NCBI RefSeq assembly: GCF_013409505.1 | Contig: NZ_JACCBN010000001.1 | Location: 1,302,001 to 1,366,000, forward strand | DNA length: 64,000 nt | Reading direction: 5' to 3' | From: Actinomycetospora corticicola | Lineage (GTDB): Bacteria; Actinomycetota; Actinomycetes; Mycobacteriales; Pseudonocardiaceae | Part shown: one piece after another, positions 7,691-16,369 of the stretch | Layout of the letters: every line of letters starts with the position of its first letter | How positions within the stretch are numbered: position 1 is the first letter of the stretch | Notes under the pieces: model-generated | The model's database searches: none | What the model saw: the letters and a program-made list of their open reading frames with translations, nothing else | What the model was told of the DNA's origin: nothing | Translations under genes and position numbers: made by a program

Positions 7691-8008
7691 CCCGGTCCAC
7701 GCATCACCCCGCAGACGGCCTCGGTGCTCGCGGCACTGCTCGACCGCGAGCAGGCGTGGGGCTTCGAGATCGGTCGGGCGACCGGGCTGAAGGCGGGCAC
7801 CATCTACCCGATCCTGGCGCGGCTGGTCGCCGCCGGATGGGTCGAGGACGCCTGGGAGGACCCGGAGCTCGGCCGGGCCGAGGGACGGCCGTCGCGGCGG
7901 TACTACCGGTTGACGACGACGGGTCGGGCCCGGGCCGTGCACGCGACGGCGTCGGGGTCGCCCACCCCGGGAGCGGTCGGCGACGCCCTGCCCGGGACCT
8001 CCTCGTGA
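7688..8008 (+). CDS. PadR-family transcriptional regulator
   Basis: 106 aa. A PadR winged helix occupies residues 5-85 (LAALLDREQAWGFEIGRATGLKAGTIYPILARL, then a wing with RRYYRLT). The C-terminus is short and Ser/Gly/Thr-rich, without the long dimerisation helix of subfamily 1. First gene of a four-gene operon with a small membrane protein, an ATPase and a permease, all overlapped by GTGA or ATGA. PadR regulators often repress adjacent ABC exporters and respond to the toxic substrate, so that is the likely role. Confidence 0.85.
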   Translation: MPGPRITPQTASVLAALLDREQAWGFEIGRATGLKAGTIYPILARLVAAGWVEDAWEDPELGRAEGRPSRRYYRLTTTGRARAVHATASGSPTPGAVGDALPGTSS

Positions 8009-8373
8009 GCGCGGTCCGGCCACGGTTCTGGCTCGTGCCGTTCGTCCTGCTGACGGCGGTCCTGCTGCTCGCACCGCGGGTGACCGATCCGGCGCCGGCC
8101 CGCGTGTGGGCCGCCCTCGCCGCGCTGGTGGCCGCGTCGACCTTGCTCCGCGGGGTCGCCGCCCTCCGCGCCCCGGACCGCGACCGCCGTGCCCTGGCCT
8201 TGCTCGGCGTCCTGCTGCCTCCGGGGGCACGGGAGGACTGGCGGGCCGAGATGGCGACCGTGTTCCACCACGTCGGTGCCGGCCCGGCGCGGCGCCGGGA
8301 GGCCCTCGGCTACCTCCTCGCCCTGCCGGGCACGGTGGTGTGCTGCTGGCGGCTGCACCGGTCGCGGTCATGA
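8005..8373 (+). CDS. Small membrane protein of a PadR/ABC module
   Basis: 122 aa from the GTG overlapping the PadR stop (GTGA). Two or three hydrophobic segments: residues 8-25, 34-50 and 100-113. Between them is a cytoplasmic LLPPGAREDWRAEM segment. That resembles the Leu-Leu-Pro-x5-6-Trp/Tyr-x2-Glu motif of the permease-prefix domain found in actinobacterial proteins beside PadR and ABC genes. The function is unknown; it may link the regulator or permease. Confidence 0.65.
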   Translation: MSAVRPRFWLVPFVLLTAVLLLAPRVTDPAPARVWAALAALVAASTLLRGVAALRAPDRDRRALALLGVLLPPGAREDWRAEMATVFHHVGAGPARRREALGYLLALPGTVVCCWRLHRSRS

Positions 8374-9173
8374 AGCTCCGGGGCGTCCGCCACCGGTTCC
8401 GCGGCACGGGGTGGGTGCTCGACGGCGTCGACCTGCGGATCGAGCCGGGCCGACCCGTCGTCGTGACCGGGGGGAACGGATCCGGCAAGTCGACGCTGCT
8501 CCGGGTCGTCGCCGGGGTGCTGCGCCCGACCGGGGGGACGGTCGGCGGGCGGCCCGGGGTGACGGGCTACCTACCGACGCCGTTCCCCGACTCCCGCCTG
8601 TCGACGCGCCGCCTGACGGAGCATCTCGACGCCGTGCACGGGCTCCGACGCGGGGCCGCCCTGGACGTGCTCGACCGCCTGGGATTCGACGCCGACCCCG
8701 ACCGCCCGGTCGCCGACCTCTCGGCGGGCACCCGGACGAAGGTGGGGCTCGCCCAGGCGGTGGCGGTCCGCGAGGGGCTGGTGGTGCTCGACGAGCCGTG
8801 GACCGCCCTCGACGACGAGGCCGCCGCGGCGCTCGACGTCGTCCTCGCCGAGGAGCCGGCGCGGACGCTCGTCGTCGCCGACCACTCCGGCCGCGCGACG
8901 ACCCTGCCCGGGGCCCTGACGTACCGCCTGGCGGACGGGGCGCTGACGCGCTCGCGGCCGTGCCGGCCCGGTGGCACGCGGATCGAGCTGTCCTGCCGGG
9001 GTCCCGCCGCCGCGGTCGCGGCCGCCCTGCCGTCGGCGGCCGTCGGCTGCTGCGAGGGGGAGCGCCTCGTCGTGACGGTCGACGTCCCCGGTGCCGACCG
9101 GTGGCTCGCCGCCGCCCTCGCGGCGGGCTGCTCGGTCATCGACGTGACCCGACTGCCGGAACGGTCGGCGTGA
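8370..9173 (+). CDS. ABC transporter ATP-binding protein
   Basis: 267 aa. Walker A GGNGSGKST (Lys40), a divergent signature LSAGTRTK in place of LSGGQ, Walker B GLVVLDEP, and an H-loop-like ADHSGR. The nucleotide-binding domain ends near residue 195. The remaining 70 residues are an accessory domain of unknown type, as in some exporter ATPases. The ATG overlaps the previous stop (ATGA). With the permease at 9170-9820 it forms a half-size exporter. The substrate is unknown. Confidence 0.85.
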   Translation: MKLRGVRHRFRGTGWVLDGVDLRIEPGRPVVVTGGNGSGKSTLLRVVAGVLRPTGGTVGGRPGVTGYLPTPFPDSRLSTRRLTEHLDAVHGLRRGAALDVLDRLGFDADPDRPVADLSAGTRTKVGLAQAVAVREGLVVLDEPWTALDDEAAAALDVVLAEEPARTLVVADHSGRATTLPGALTYRLADGALTRSRPCRPGGTRIELSCRGPAAAVAAALPSAAVGCCEGERLVVTVDVPGADRWLAAALAAGCSVIDVTRLPERSA

Positions 9174-9820
9174 CGACGACCGATCTCCGGCGCATCCGGG
9201 CCCTCGTGGTGCTGCGGCTCGCGGAGGTCCTCGCCGCCCAACGTCCGCTCGTCCCCGCCGTGCTGTTCGTCGTGCTGGTCCTCGTGCTGACGGTGAACGA
9301 CCCGTCGTCCGCACCGGGGCCGTGGCCGGTCACCGTGCCCGTTCTCTCCGCGGCGAGCACGTGGCTCACGCTGGCCGCGACGAACACCGGGGAGGACCGC
9401 ACGGTCGCCACGGCCGCGGCGGGAGGACCCGGCCGCTGGGCCGTCGCCGCGATCGGCGCGGCGCTGTTGCTCGAACTCCCGCCCGTGGTGGTGGGCGCCC
9501 TGCTACCGGCCCTCCTGCACCCCGCGGGGTATCCGCCCGCCGTCATCGGCGGCGCGGTGGTCGCCCACCTCACGGCGGCCATGGCGGGCACCGCGATCGG
9601 GCTGGGGTGCTCGCGCCCGGTGGTCGACCGACCGGGGTTGGCCGCTGCTCTCGCGTTCGTGGTCGTCGTGGTCGCCGCCACGGTGCCGTGGCTCCCGCCG
9701 GTGGGGACGGCGGTGCGGGCGGTCGGCGAGGGGACCCCGTCGGTGGCCGACCCGGTCGTGGCCGCCGCGCTTCTCGGCGTCGTGAGCGTCGGGTGGTGGG
9801 CTCGCTCCCGCCGCGGGTGA
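9170..9820 (+). CDS. ABC transporter permease (exporter type)
   Basis: 216 aa, mostly hydrophobic with about six membrane segments (near 22-38, 48-66, 85-105, 112-140, 152-172, 193-210). No soluble domain. GTG overlaps the ATPase stop (GTGA at 9170-9173). Its small size fits ABC-2-like permeases coupled to one ATPase. Last gene of the PadR-controlled operon. Weak sequence conservation is normal for such permeases; the call rests on topology and context. Confidence 0.7.
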   Translation: MTTTDLRRIRALVVLRLAEVLAAQRPLVPAVLFVVLVLVLTVNDPSSAPGPWPVTVPVLSAASTWLTLAATNTGEDRTVATAAAGGPGRWAVAAIGAALLLELPPVVVGALLPALLHPAGYPPAVIGGAVVAHLTAAMAGTAIGLGCSRPVVDRPGLAAALAFVVVVVAATVPWLPPVGTAVRAVGEGTPSVADPVVAAALLGVVSVGWWARSRRG

Positions 9821-9896
9821 GCCGCGCGTAAGCGGCAGCGCGCTCCCACTTCCGGTGTTACGGTCGGTGGTGCCGTCGTCGTGAGGAGTCACCACC

Positions 9897-11084
9897 GTGT
9901 CCGTCGATGCCAGCGAGCTCCCGCTCCACGTGCAGCGCGACCAGTTCGACCCACCTGCGGAGATCAGCGCCCTGCGCGACCGGCCGGGCCTGGAGCGGGT
10001 GCACGACTCGCTGGGCCGCGAGGCCTGGCTGGTCACCCGCTACGACGACGCCCGGGAGGTGCTCGGCGACGCGACCCGCTTCTCCAACCAGCGCGTCCCC
10101 GCCGTCCCGATGCCCGGGGTCGACCCCGAGAAGATGCGCGCCGGGCAGCTGCTCGCGCTCGATCCGCCGGACCACACCCGGCTGCGTCGTCTGCTCACGG
10201 GCGAGTTCACCGTCAGGCGGATCCGCCGTCTGCAGCCGCGCGTGCAGGAGATCGTCGACGAGCACCTGGACGCGATGGCGGCCGCCGGCCCGCCCGCCGA
10301 CCTCGTCACCGACTTCGCGCTGCCCATCCCCAGCCTCGTCATCTGCGAGCTGCTCGGGGTGCCCTACGACGACCGGGACGACTTCCAGACCCGTGCGTCG
10401 AAGCAGATCGACCTGACGCTGCCGATGGCGGAGCGCGGGAAGGTCGCGCTCGAGTCGCGGGAGTACATGGGCGGTCTCGTCGACCGCGCCGTGGCGTCCC
10501 CGGGCGACGACCTGCTCGGCATGCTCGTCCGCGAGCACGGCGACGACGTGACCCGCGACGAGCTGATCGGCATCGCGTCCCTGCTCCTCATCGCCGGGCA
10601 CGAGACCACCGCCAACATGCTGGCCCTCGGCACGCTCGCGTTGCTGCGCCACCCCGACCAGGCCGCGCTGCTGCGCGAGGACCCGGACGCCGTGGCCCCC
10701 GCCGTCGAGGAGCTCATGCGGTTCCTGTCGATCGTGCACGCGGCGGTCCCGCGGGTGGCCGTGGACGACAGCGAGGTCGGCGGCGAGCGGATCGCGGGCG
10801 GCGACATGGTGCTGGTGCAGCTCGCCGCGGCCGACCGCGACCGGGCGCTCGCCGACGACCCCGACCAGCTCGACATCGGGCGCGCCGCCGCACCCCACGT
10901 CGCGTTCGGGCACGGGGTCCACCACTGCCTCGGCGCCCCGCTCGCGCGGATGGAGATGGCCACCGCCTTCCCGGCGCTGCTGCGGCGCTTCCCGACGCTG
11001 GCCCCGGTCCACGACGTCGCCCGCGCGGACTTCCGCGAGGGCACCTTCATCTACGGGATGCGGAGCCTGCCGCTCACGTGGTGA
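9897..11084 (+). CDS. Cytochrome P450 monooxygenase
   Basis: 395 aa, the typical length of soluble bacterial P450s. I-helix AGHETT at 233-238, K-helix ExxR at Glu272-Arg275, and heme loop FGHGVHHCLG with ligand Cys344. The style resembles the CYP105/107 group. The GTG start lies behind a GAGGAG ribosome site. Transcribed alone. No dedicated reductase is adjacent; the only small electron carrier in the window is the Rieske protein at 7290. Because the pathway genes around it handle aromatics, it may oxidise an aromatic or aryl phosphate, as CreJ does in the corynebacterial cresol pathway. That is inference. Confidence 0.9.
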   Translation: MSVDASELPLHVQRDQFDPPAEISALRDRPGLERVHDSLGREAWLVTRYDDAREVLGDATRFSNQRVPAVPMPGVDPEKMRAGQLLALDPPDHTRLRRLLTGEFTVRRIRRLQPRVQEIVDEHLDAMAAAGPPADLVTDFALPIPSLVICELLGVPYDDRDDFQTRASKQIDLTLPMAERGKVALESREYMGGLVDRAVASPGDDLLGMLVREHGDDVTRDELIGIASLLLIAGHETTANMLALGTLALLRHPDQAALLREDPDAVAPAVEELMRFLSIVHAAVPRVAVDDSEVGGERIAGGDMVLVQLAAADRDRALADDPDQLDIGRAAAPHVAFGHGVHHCLGAPLARMEMATAFPALLRRFPTLAPVHDVARADFREGTFIYGMRSLPLTW

Positions 11085-11126
11085 CCCACGCGGCGTGACG
11101 GGCGCCGATCGGGGAGGGTGCGTGCC

Positions 11127-11909
11127 GTGCGCCTGGCGACGTTCAACCTGCTGCACGGCCGCTCCCCGGCGGACGGCATCGTCGACCCCGACCGGCTGGT
11201 CGCGGCGGTGGCCTCCCTGGACGCCGACGTCCTCGCGCTGCAGGAGGTGGACCGCGGCCAGGAGCGCAGCGGCCGGGCGGACCAGACGGCGCTCGCGGCG
11301 CACGCGCTGGGTGCCGTGGAGGCGCGGTTCGTGCCCGCGCTGGTCGGGACGCCGGGGGAGCGGTGGCGACCGGCCGAGGTCGGCGACGCCGACGCCGAGC
11401 CGACCTACGGCGTCGGGCTGGTCAGCCGGCTCCCGGTCGCCCGCTGGCGCCGGATCCCGCTCGGGTCCTCGCCCGCGCGGCTGCCGCTGCTGATCGACGC
11501 CCGGCGACCGGCCCTGGTCCGCGACGAGCCCCGGGTCGCGGTGGCGGCGGAACTCGCGGGTGACGGGCCGGTGGGCACGGTGGTGGCGACGCACCTCTCG
11601 TTCGCGCCCGGCGTCAACGTCGTGCAGCTGCTGCGCCTCGCGCGGGCGCTGCGCGACGCCCGTCCGCCGGTGGTGCTGCTCGGCGACCTCAACCTGCCCG
11701 GGCCCGTGCCGCCGGCGGTCCTCCCGGGCTGGCGGTCCCTGGTCCGGGCGACGACGTTCCCCACCGACGACCCCCGGGTCCAGCTCGACCACGTGCTGGC
11801 CCGCGACCCGTCCGGGCTCGAGGTGACCGACGCCGCGGCGGTCCCGTTGTCCGTCTCCGACCACCGGGCGCTCGTGGTCGACGTCGAGGCGGTCACGGCA
11901 CGACCGTGA
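11127..11909 (+). CDS. Endonuclease/exonuclease/phosphatase-family protein
   Basis: 260 aa. EEP-fold motifs: N-terminal ATFNLLHG, LALQEVD (metal Glu near 40), LLGDLNLPG and the C-terminal SVSDHRALVVDV (catalytic Asp-His). It should hydrolyse phosphodiester or phosphomonoester bonds. The exact substrate (DNA, inositol phosphates, lipids) is not set by sequence. No signal peptide, so cytoplasmic. I chose the GTG at 11127 because GGGGAGG (11111-11117) is then nine bases upstream; a GTG at 11118 is too close. The 3' end overlaps the convergent universal stress gene by 17 bp. Confidence 0.8.
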   Translation: MRLATFNLLHGRSPADGIVDPDRLVAAVASLDADVLALQEVDRGQERSGRADQTALAAHALGAVEARFVPALVGTPGERWRPAEVGDADAEPTYGVGLVSRLPVARWRRIPLGSSPARLPLLIDARRPALVRDEPRVAVAAELAGDGPVGTVVATHLSFAPGVNVVQLLRLARALRDARPPVVLLGDLNLPGPVPPAVLPGWRSLVRATTFPTDDPRVQLDHVLARDPSGLEVTDAAAVPLSVSDHRALVVDVEAVTARP

Positions 11910-12336
11910 CCGGCCACTTCCCGGCCTTGATGAGCCGCCCGGCGAGGGACCCGACGAACCGGTGCCCGGCCTTCATCGAGGCGCCGACGACCACGGCGTC
12001 GGCGCGTAGGTCGTCGGCGGCGCGCACGATCTCCAGGTACGGGTCGCCGTGGACGAGGATCAGGCGGGCCTGCATCTCGAGCAGCTGCAGGTACTCCTTG
12101 GCCTGCTCGTGCAGGTCCGTCGCGAGGTCCCGGGCGGATTCCGCGAGGACGGTGACGGCGTCGGCGGACATGCCGGCGAGCGCGGGCGTGGTGGTCACGG
12201 TGATGACGACGAGCTCGGAGTGCTGCCGGCGGGCGAGGCCCACGGCGTAGGCCCCGGCCCGCAACGAGGTGGTCGAGCCGTCGACTGCGGCGAGGATGAG
12301 GGACGGACCGTCGGTGCCGAGCTCGAACTGACTCAC
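11893..12336 (-). CDS. Universal stress protein (UspA family)
   Basis: 147 aa, a single Usp domain. Strand 1 LILAAVDGST carries the ATP-binding Asp. The nucleotide loop is degenerate: GASMKAGHRFVGSLAGRLIKAGKWPVTVV replaces the classic Gly-x2-Gly-x9-Gly-(Ser/Thr), with Gly-Ser present. The GTG start is preceded by a purine-rich GGAGCAGGA. Its role is likely stress or dormancy response. A 17-bp antisense overlap links its end to the nuclease-fold gene. Confidence 0.85.
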   Translation of the reverse strand: MSQFELGTDGPSLILAAVDGSTTSLRAGAYAVGLARRQHSELVVITVTTTPALAGMSADAVTVLAESARDLATDLHEQAKEYLQLLEMQARLILVHGDPYLEIVRAADDLRADAVVVGASMKAGHRFVGSLAGRLIKAGKWPVTVVP

Positions 12337-12352
12337 GGCCCCATCCTGCTCC

Positions 12353-12568
12353 TCAGTGCTCGGGTTCGTGCCCCCGTGCGGTGCCGCCGGTGGTGGTCAC
12401 CTCACCGGTCCAGTCGCACGCCGCGCACCAGCAGTAGAACCGGCGCTCGTCGCCCTCCCAGAACTCGCTGGCGAGGTCCAGCCCGGCGGCGCACGCCGGG
12501 CAGTACCGGGGCTGGTCGCGGCGGTGGGCGTCGGCGTCCGCGACGAACCGCCGGTCGGGTGCGCTCAT
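12353..12568 (-). CDS. Small zinc-ribbon protein
   Basis: 71 aa from the ATG at 12568 (an in-frame GTG sits just upstream at 12571). Two Cys pairs, CPAC (about residue 24) and CWCAAC (about residue 47), make a likely zinc ribbon; the C-terminus is His-rich. Hydrophilic, no membrane segment. It lies 16 bp upstream of the stress protein and 18 bp downstream of the Rieske oxygenase, so all three could share a transcript. Function unknown. Confidence 0.65.
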   Translation of the reverse strand: MSAPDRRFVADADAHRRDQPRYCPACAAGLDLASEFWEGDERRFYCWCAACDWTGEVTTTGGTARGHEPEH

Positions 12569-12586
12569 CACTCGCTCATCTCTGCG

Positions 12587-13939
12587 TCATCGCGGCACGA
12601 GCCCGGAGTCGACCTGCGCGTCGGTACCCGGCTCGAGGGTCGCGGTGCCGATCCCGCCCTCGGGGGTGACCGACGGGCGTCCGGCCGCCTTGTCCTTCCC
12701 GACCCGTTCCGCGGCGGACAGGTGCACCTTGCGGATCGCGTCGAGCATCGGCGAGAAGCGGGTCGACCCCATATCGCAGAAGTCGAGCGCGAACTGGGCG
12801 CCGCCGCCGGCGTGGAACTTGTCCTTCTCGCACGGCAGGTCGATCCGCTCGTGCGGTTCGCGCACGGTGCCCAGCGGGTCCTCGCCGTTCTCCACGGCCA
12901 CCATCTGCTGCTTGAACATCTTGCGCAGCATCGACACCCCGATGTCGGACCGCCCCAGGTGCTCGGTGGTGCGGTCGGTGATCGGCCCCTGCGTCGCCCA
13001 GGCCATGATGTCCTGGCCCTCGACGTAGTTCACGACGTGCCGGCCCTGCGCGTCGAACACCGGGATCTCGTAGTCCGGGATCGTCGGCTGCTCCAGCGAC
13101 TCGTAGCCCTCGGGGGCGTGCACCGTGTAGAGCATGAACCGGGTGGTGGTCCGGTTGATCGGCACGCGGATCTGCATCTGGTGGATGCCGCCGCCGCCGA
13201 CACGCATGTTGTAGGGGAAGACGAGCGGGTGGCCGACCTTCCAGTCGTCGCTGTCCTCGTCCGCGCCGGAGAGGATGCGGCGCTTGATGATCCCGTACTC
13301 GAAGGCGTCGAACCCGATCCGCTGGTGCTTCTTGCCGAACGACGCCGGCGCGACGAAGCCCTCGTGCGACCCGATGAACTCGAAGTACCGGCCGTGCAGG
13401 TGCTCGACGTGGTGCGGGTCGACCGCGTTCTCCATGATCTGCACGTAGTTGCACGGCACGTCGGCCCAGCCGATGTCGCGGAACCCGTCCATCACGTAGA
13501 CGTCGAAGCGCGGCAGCAGCGGCGCCGGGTCCGGGCCGAGGTAGGCCCACACCAGGCCGCCGAGCTCCTCGACCTTCCCGGCCGTCGCGCGGACGCGGTC
13601 CTGGAAGTTGGTGTTGTCCTTCTCGGCGGGCTGGTCGGTGCACGCACCGTCGGTGTCGAACCGCCACCCGTGGTACGGGCACCGCAGGCCCGCCTCCTCG
13701 ACGACCCCGTAGGCCATCGACGCCTTCCGGTGCGGGCACGGCTCCGGGATGATCCCGTACCGGCCGGACGGGGTGCGCCACAGCGCGAAGAACTCGCCCA
13801 GGAGCTCGACCCGCTTGACGGGGAACTCGGTGAGCTCACGGGTGAAGGCGACCGGGTACCAGTAGCGCCGGAGGACATCGCCCATCCGGGTCCCGGCCTC
13901 GACGGCGGTGAGTTCGTCGTTCTGCTCGGCGGTCAGCAC
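12587..13939 (-). CDS. Rieske non-heme iron oxygenase, alpha subunit
   Basis: 450 aa. Rieske domain with Cys68/His70 (CPHRKAS) and Cys87/His90 (CPYHGW). Catalytic domain with bridging Asp174 and iron ligands His177 and His182 in NAVDPHHVEHLH. The layout resembles the phthalate/vanillate-demethylase group, which act as homotrimers without a beta subunit. The GTG at 13939 follows GGGAGGG; a longer frame to 14008 lacks homology. No reductase gene is adjacent. Likely reaction: hydroxylation or O-demethylation of an aromatic, feeding the ring-cleavage enzymes at 2013-3925. Confidence 0.87.
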   Translation of the reverse strand: MLTAEQNDELTAVEAGTRMGDVLRRYWYPVAFTRELTEFPVKRVELLGEFFALWRTPSGRYGIIPEPCPHRKASMAYGVVEEAGLRCPYHGWRFDTDGACTDQPAEKDNTNFQDRVRATAGKVEELGGLVWAYLGPDPAPLLPRFDVYVMDGFRDIGWADVPCNYVQIMENAVDPHHVEHLHGRYFEFIGSHEGFVAPASFGKKHQRIGFDAFEYGIIKRRILSGADEDSDDWKVGHPLVFPYNMRVGGGGIHQMQIRVPINRTTTRFMLYTVHAPEGYESLEQPTIPDYEIPVFDAQGRHVVNYVEGQDIMAWATQGPITDRTTEHLGRSDIGVSMLRKMFKQQMVAVENGEDPLGTVREPHERIDLPCEKDKFHAGGGAQFALDFCDMGSTRFSPMLDAIRKVHLSAAERVGKDKAAGRPSVTPEGGIGTATLEPGTDAQVDSGLVPR

Positions 13940-14092
13940 GGCTGCCCTCCCGGGGGTCGTGGTGGTGCCCTCGACGGTAGGGCGGGCCCGTCCGGTCGGG
14001 AAGCGCACTGTGCCGCGCTGCGGGACACGGCCCGTGCTCCCGCGCGCGAGCCCCTCGCGGGGTCGGGTGAGCCGGGGCCGTGCTCGAGGTTC

Positions 14093-14141
14093 ACATGAGG
14101 CAGCTCCGCCGGCCTGGGAACCTGCCCTGTGTGACTCTCGC
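14093..14141. repeat. Intergenic inverted-repeat element, copy A (shortened)
   Basis: Contains AGGTTCACATGAGGCAG and, in inverted sense, CCTGTGTGACTCTCGC. Same family as 14260, 14343, 24859 and 41715 but with a shorter centre. It lies about 150 bp upstream of the Rieske oxygenase start. Confidence 0.65.
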
Positions 14142-14259
14142 GGCGGGCCACTCCGGCGTCGGCGACCATGATCACCGAGATGTCGCGGATTCAGGTGCTG
14201 GGCCGCGGGATCCGCGACGTCCCGGTGATCTTGCTCAGCCGTCCGCGCCCGGGCCGGGC

Positions 14260-14317
14260 GCGAGGTTCACGTCAGTCAGGCATGCGGACCGCAGGACCTG
14301 CCCCACGTCACTCTCGC
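14260..14317. repeat. Intergenic inverted-repeat element, copy B1
   Basis: 58 bp. Left end GCGAGGTTCACGTCAG, right end CCCCACGTCACTCTCGC. The ends form an imperfect inverted repeat around a CAGG...CCTG centre. Tandem with copy B2 at an 83-bp period. Confidence 0.75.
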
Positions 14318-14342
14318 GACGGGGGGTCGTCCCGGCCCGGGT

Positions 14343-14400
14343 GCGAGGTTCACGTCAGGCAGGCCTGCGGGCCGCAGGACCTGCCCCACGTCACCCTCGG
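14343..14400. repeat. Intergenic inverted-repeat element, copy B2
   Basis: 58 bp, nearly identical to B1 in both arms (GCGAGGTTCACGTCAGGC and ACCTGCCCCACGTCAC). It ends eleven bases after the stop of the CtaG-like gene on the minus strand, so it can act as that gene's terminator. Confidence 0.75.
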
Positions 14401-14410
14401 CGCAGGCGAC

Positions 14411-15364
14411 TCAGTGCCCGCCACGGTTGAGCCGGGTGAGCATCCGGTTGTAGGCGGCGAGGGCCTCGTCGTCGTCGTCGAGGTCGCCCGACCCGTCGTC
14501 GGGACCGGCGTCGGAGCCCCCGGTCTGCTCCCGGAACGCGTCCCGGCGCGCCGACTCCAGCCAGGGCCCGAAGTCGACCTTCGCCGAGGCGTCGGTGACC
14601 CACAGCCGCCCGAGCAGCACCATGATCACCATCATCAGGCCGTCGCCGACGACCCACATCAGGGCGCCGCCGAGGTGCACGCCCTCGAGGTCGTAGGACG
14701 GGAACATCGACGCCGGCGCCTGCATGAGGACCACTCCCACGAGCGTGTCGACGCCCATCGCCAGCGCCATCAGCACGTAGCGCACGAAGTAGGCGGGGCG
14801 GTTCGGCAGCAGGTCGACGCCGATCGCCACGTGGAAGAACAGCACGCCGGCCACCAGGTAGAGCCCCTGCTCCGCGTGGTGCAGGGCCATCGACGCCGCC
14901 ATCGCCTCCATGAACGACGTCAGGTGGGTCAGGACGATCACCAGCGTGTAGAACACGAGCACGGTGCCCGGGAAGAACAGGGCCCGGGAGGCCCGCGAGT
15001 CCAGGGCCGCGTCGAAGCGTGCCCCGGCCCGGGACGGCAGGGCCGAGCGGAGCAGCTCCAGCGGGTGCGCCGCCACCCAGAACGCGGGCACGACCATGAT
15101 CAGCGCCAGGTGCATCACCATGTGCACCGCGAAGGCGGCGTGCCCGAACACCGCGATCCCGGAGTTCCAGGTGATGACGCCGCAGGCCAGGGCGGCGAGG
15201 AACGACGCCGTCCGCCGCACCGGCCACGCCCCGTGCCGCCGGGCGGCGACGAGGTAGAGCGCCGCCAGGACCAGCAGCACCGCGTTCACACCCCATGCGG
15301 GCGACCACGTGGTGATCACGTCCACCCAGGCCGGGCCCGGCGTGGGCCCCATCGGCATCAGCAC
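14411..15364 (-). CDS. CtaG-like cytochrome c oxidase assembly membrane protein
   Basis: 317 aa. About seven membrane segments between residues 25 and 265, with the family pattern of conserved His residues in helices (GHAAFAVHMVMHL, ALHHAEQGLYLVAG, FFHVAIGVDLLP). The C-terminal 55 residues are hydrophilic and Asp-rich. In Bacillus this family helps assemble copper into caa3 oxidase. Start: a GTG at 15364 with in-frame ATGs at 15358 and 15352. Divergent from the quinone reductase at 15411. Copy B2 of the repeat follows its stop. Confidence 0.85.
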   Translation of the reverse strand: MLMPMGPTPGPAWVDVITTWSPAWGVNAVLLVLAALYLVAARRHGAWPVRRTASFLAALACGVITWNSGIAVFGHAAFAVHMVMHLALIMVVPAFWVAAHPLELLRSALPSRAGARFDAALDSRASRALFFPGTVLVFYTLVIVLTHLTSFMEAMAASMALHHAEQGLYLVAGVLFFHVAIGVDLLPNRPAYFVRYVLMALAMGVDTLVGVVLMQAPASMFPSYDLEGVHLGGALMWVVGDGLMMVIMVLLGRLWVTDASAKVDFGPWLESARRDAFREQTGGSDAGPDDGSGDLDDDDEALAAYNRMLTRLNRGGH

Positions 15365-15410
15365 GGGTCCATGGTGCGCCTGCCCGACGACGGGAGCAGG
15401 ATGCGGCCCC

Positions 15411-16316
15411 GTGCGTGGGTACGGGTTCGTCGCGGTAGGTGGTCCGGAGCAGCAGGCGTGGGTGGAGGTCGACGAGCCGACCCCCGGGCCCGGGGAACTC
15501 GTCGTGGCGGTCCGGGCCGCCGGCGTGAACCCGGGGGACTGGAAGGTCCGCGACGGGTCCTACGGCATCAGCGGGCCCGCCGTGCTGGGCCGGGAGGTCG
15601 CCGGCACCGTCCTCGCGACCGGCCCCGACGTCACCGGCTTCGGCGAGGGCGACGAGGTCTTCGGGGGCTGCCCCGACATGCAGGGCGGATGGGCGCCGCG
15701 GACCCGCGTGACCGCGGGATTCGCCGCGCACCGACCTGCGTCCGTGCGCCCGGAGGACGCGGCTGCCCTGCCCGTCGCGGCCGGGACCGCGTGGGACGCG
15801 CTCGAGCAGCTCGGCCTGGCGTCGGGGGCCACCCTGCTGGTGAACGGCGGGGGCGGCGGCGTCGGCATCCCCATGATCCAGCTCGCGGCCGCCCGTGGCC
15901 TGCGGGTGGTGACGACGGCGAGCCCGGGCAAGCACGCGATGCTGAGCGGCTTCGGGGCCACGCCCGTCGCGTACGGCGACGGCGTCGTCGACCGGCTCCG
16001 CGAGGTCGCCCCCGACGGCGTGGACGGCGTGTTCGACCTCGTGGGCGGCGACGCCCTGCGCACGGTCGCCCCGTTGCTGACCGACCCGACGAAGCTCATC
16101 TCGGTGGCCGACTACGGCCTGTCGACCGAGCTCGGCGGCCAGCAGATCCGCCGCGACCGCAGCACCGAGGTGCTCGAGCGCCTCGTCGGCCTCGTCGCCG
16201 ACGGCACCCTCGACCCCCACGTCACGGACGTGCGCCCGCTGGAGGAGGTCGAGGCCGCCCTCGCGCTCGTCGAGAGCGGCCACGCGACCGGCAAGGTGAT
16301 CGTCACCGTCGGCTGA
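15411..16316 (+). CDS. NADPH:quinone reductase-like oxidoreductase (MDR superfamily)
   Basis: 301 aa. GroES-like N-terminal domain (VRAAGVNPGDWKVRDG) without structural or catalytic zinc ligands, then a Rossmann domain with LLVNGGGGGVGIPMIQLA (about residues 143-160). Zinc-free MDR enzymes of this type reduce quinones or enones. The GTG at 15411 is the first start that gives the family N-terminus; the frame is open upstream but would overlap the divergent CtaG gene. Ends 90 bp before a convergent L,D-transpeptidase, separated by a terminator. Confidence 0.83.
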   Translation: MRGYGFVAVGGPEQQAWVEVDEPTPGPGELVVAVRAAGVNPGDWKVRDGSYGISGPAVLGREVAGTVLATGPDVTGFGEGDEVFGGCPDMQGGWAPRTRVTAGFAAHRPASVRPEDAAALPVAAGTAWDALEQLGLASGATLLVNGGGGGVGIPMIQLAAARGLRVVTTASPGKHAMLSGFGATPVAYGDGVVDRLREVAPDGVDGVFDLVGGDALRTVAPLLTDPTKLISVADYGLSTELGGQQIRRDRSTEVLERLVGLVADGTLDPHVTDVRPLEEVEAALALVESGHATGKVIVTVG

Positions 16317-16325
16317 CGGCGGGGC

Positions 16326-16367
16326 GTTCCTGCCACGGGACGCCGGCGACGACGCTTCGCTGCCACG
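16326..16367. repeat. Degenerate copy of the 117-171 hairpin
   Basis: Read on the minus strand this matches the left arm of the 117-171 hairpin in about 18 of 22 positions (core GAAGCGTCGTCGC against GAAAGCGTCGTTGC) and also ends in GTGGCAGGAA. Both copies lie between convergent genes. Confidence 0.5.
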
Positions 16368-16369
16368 GG

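Larger units (their letters stand above)
13940..14410. other. 471-bp intergenic stretch carrying three copies of a repeat
   Basis: No convincing gene in either strand. It lies between two leftward genes. The part next to the Rieske oxygenase should hold that gene's promoter, but I could not pick one with confidence. The rest holds three copies of a 58-bp inverted-repeat element, two of them in tandem at an 83-bp period. Confidence 0.6.
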
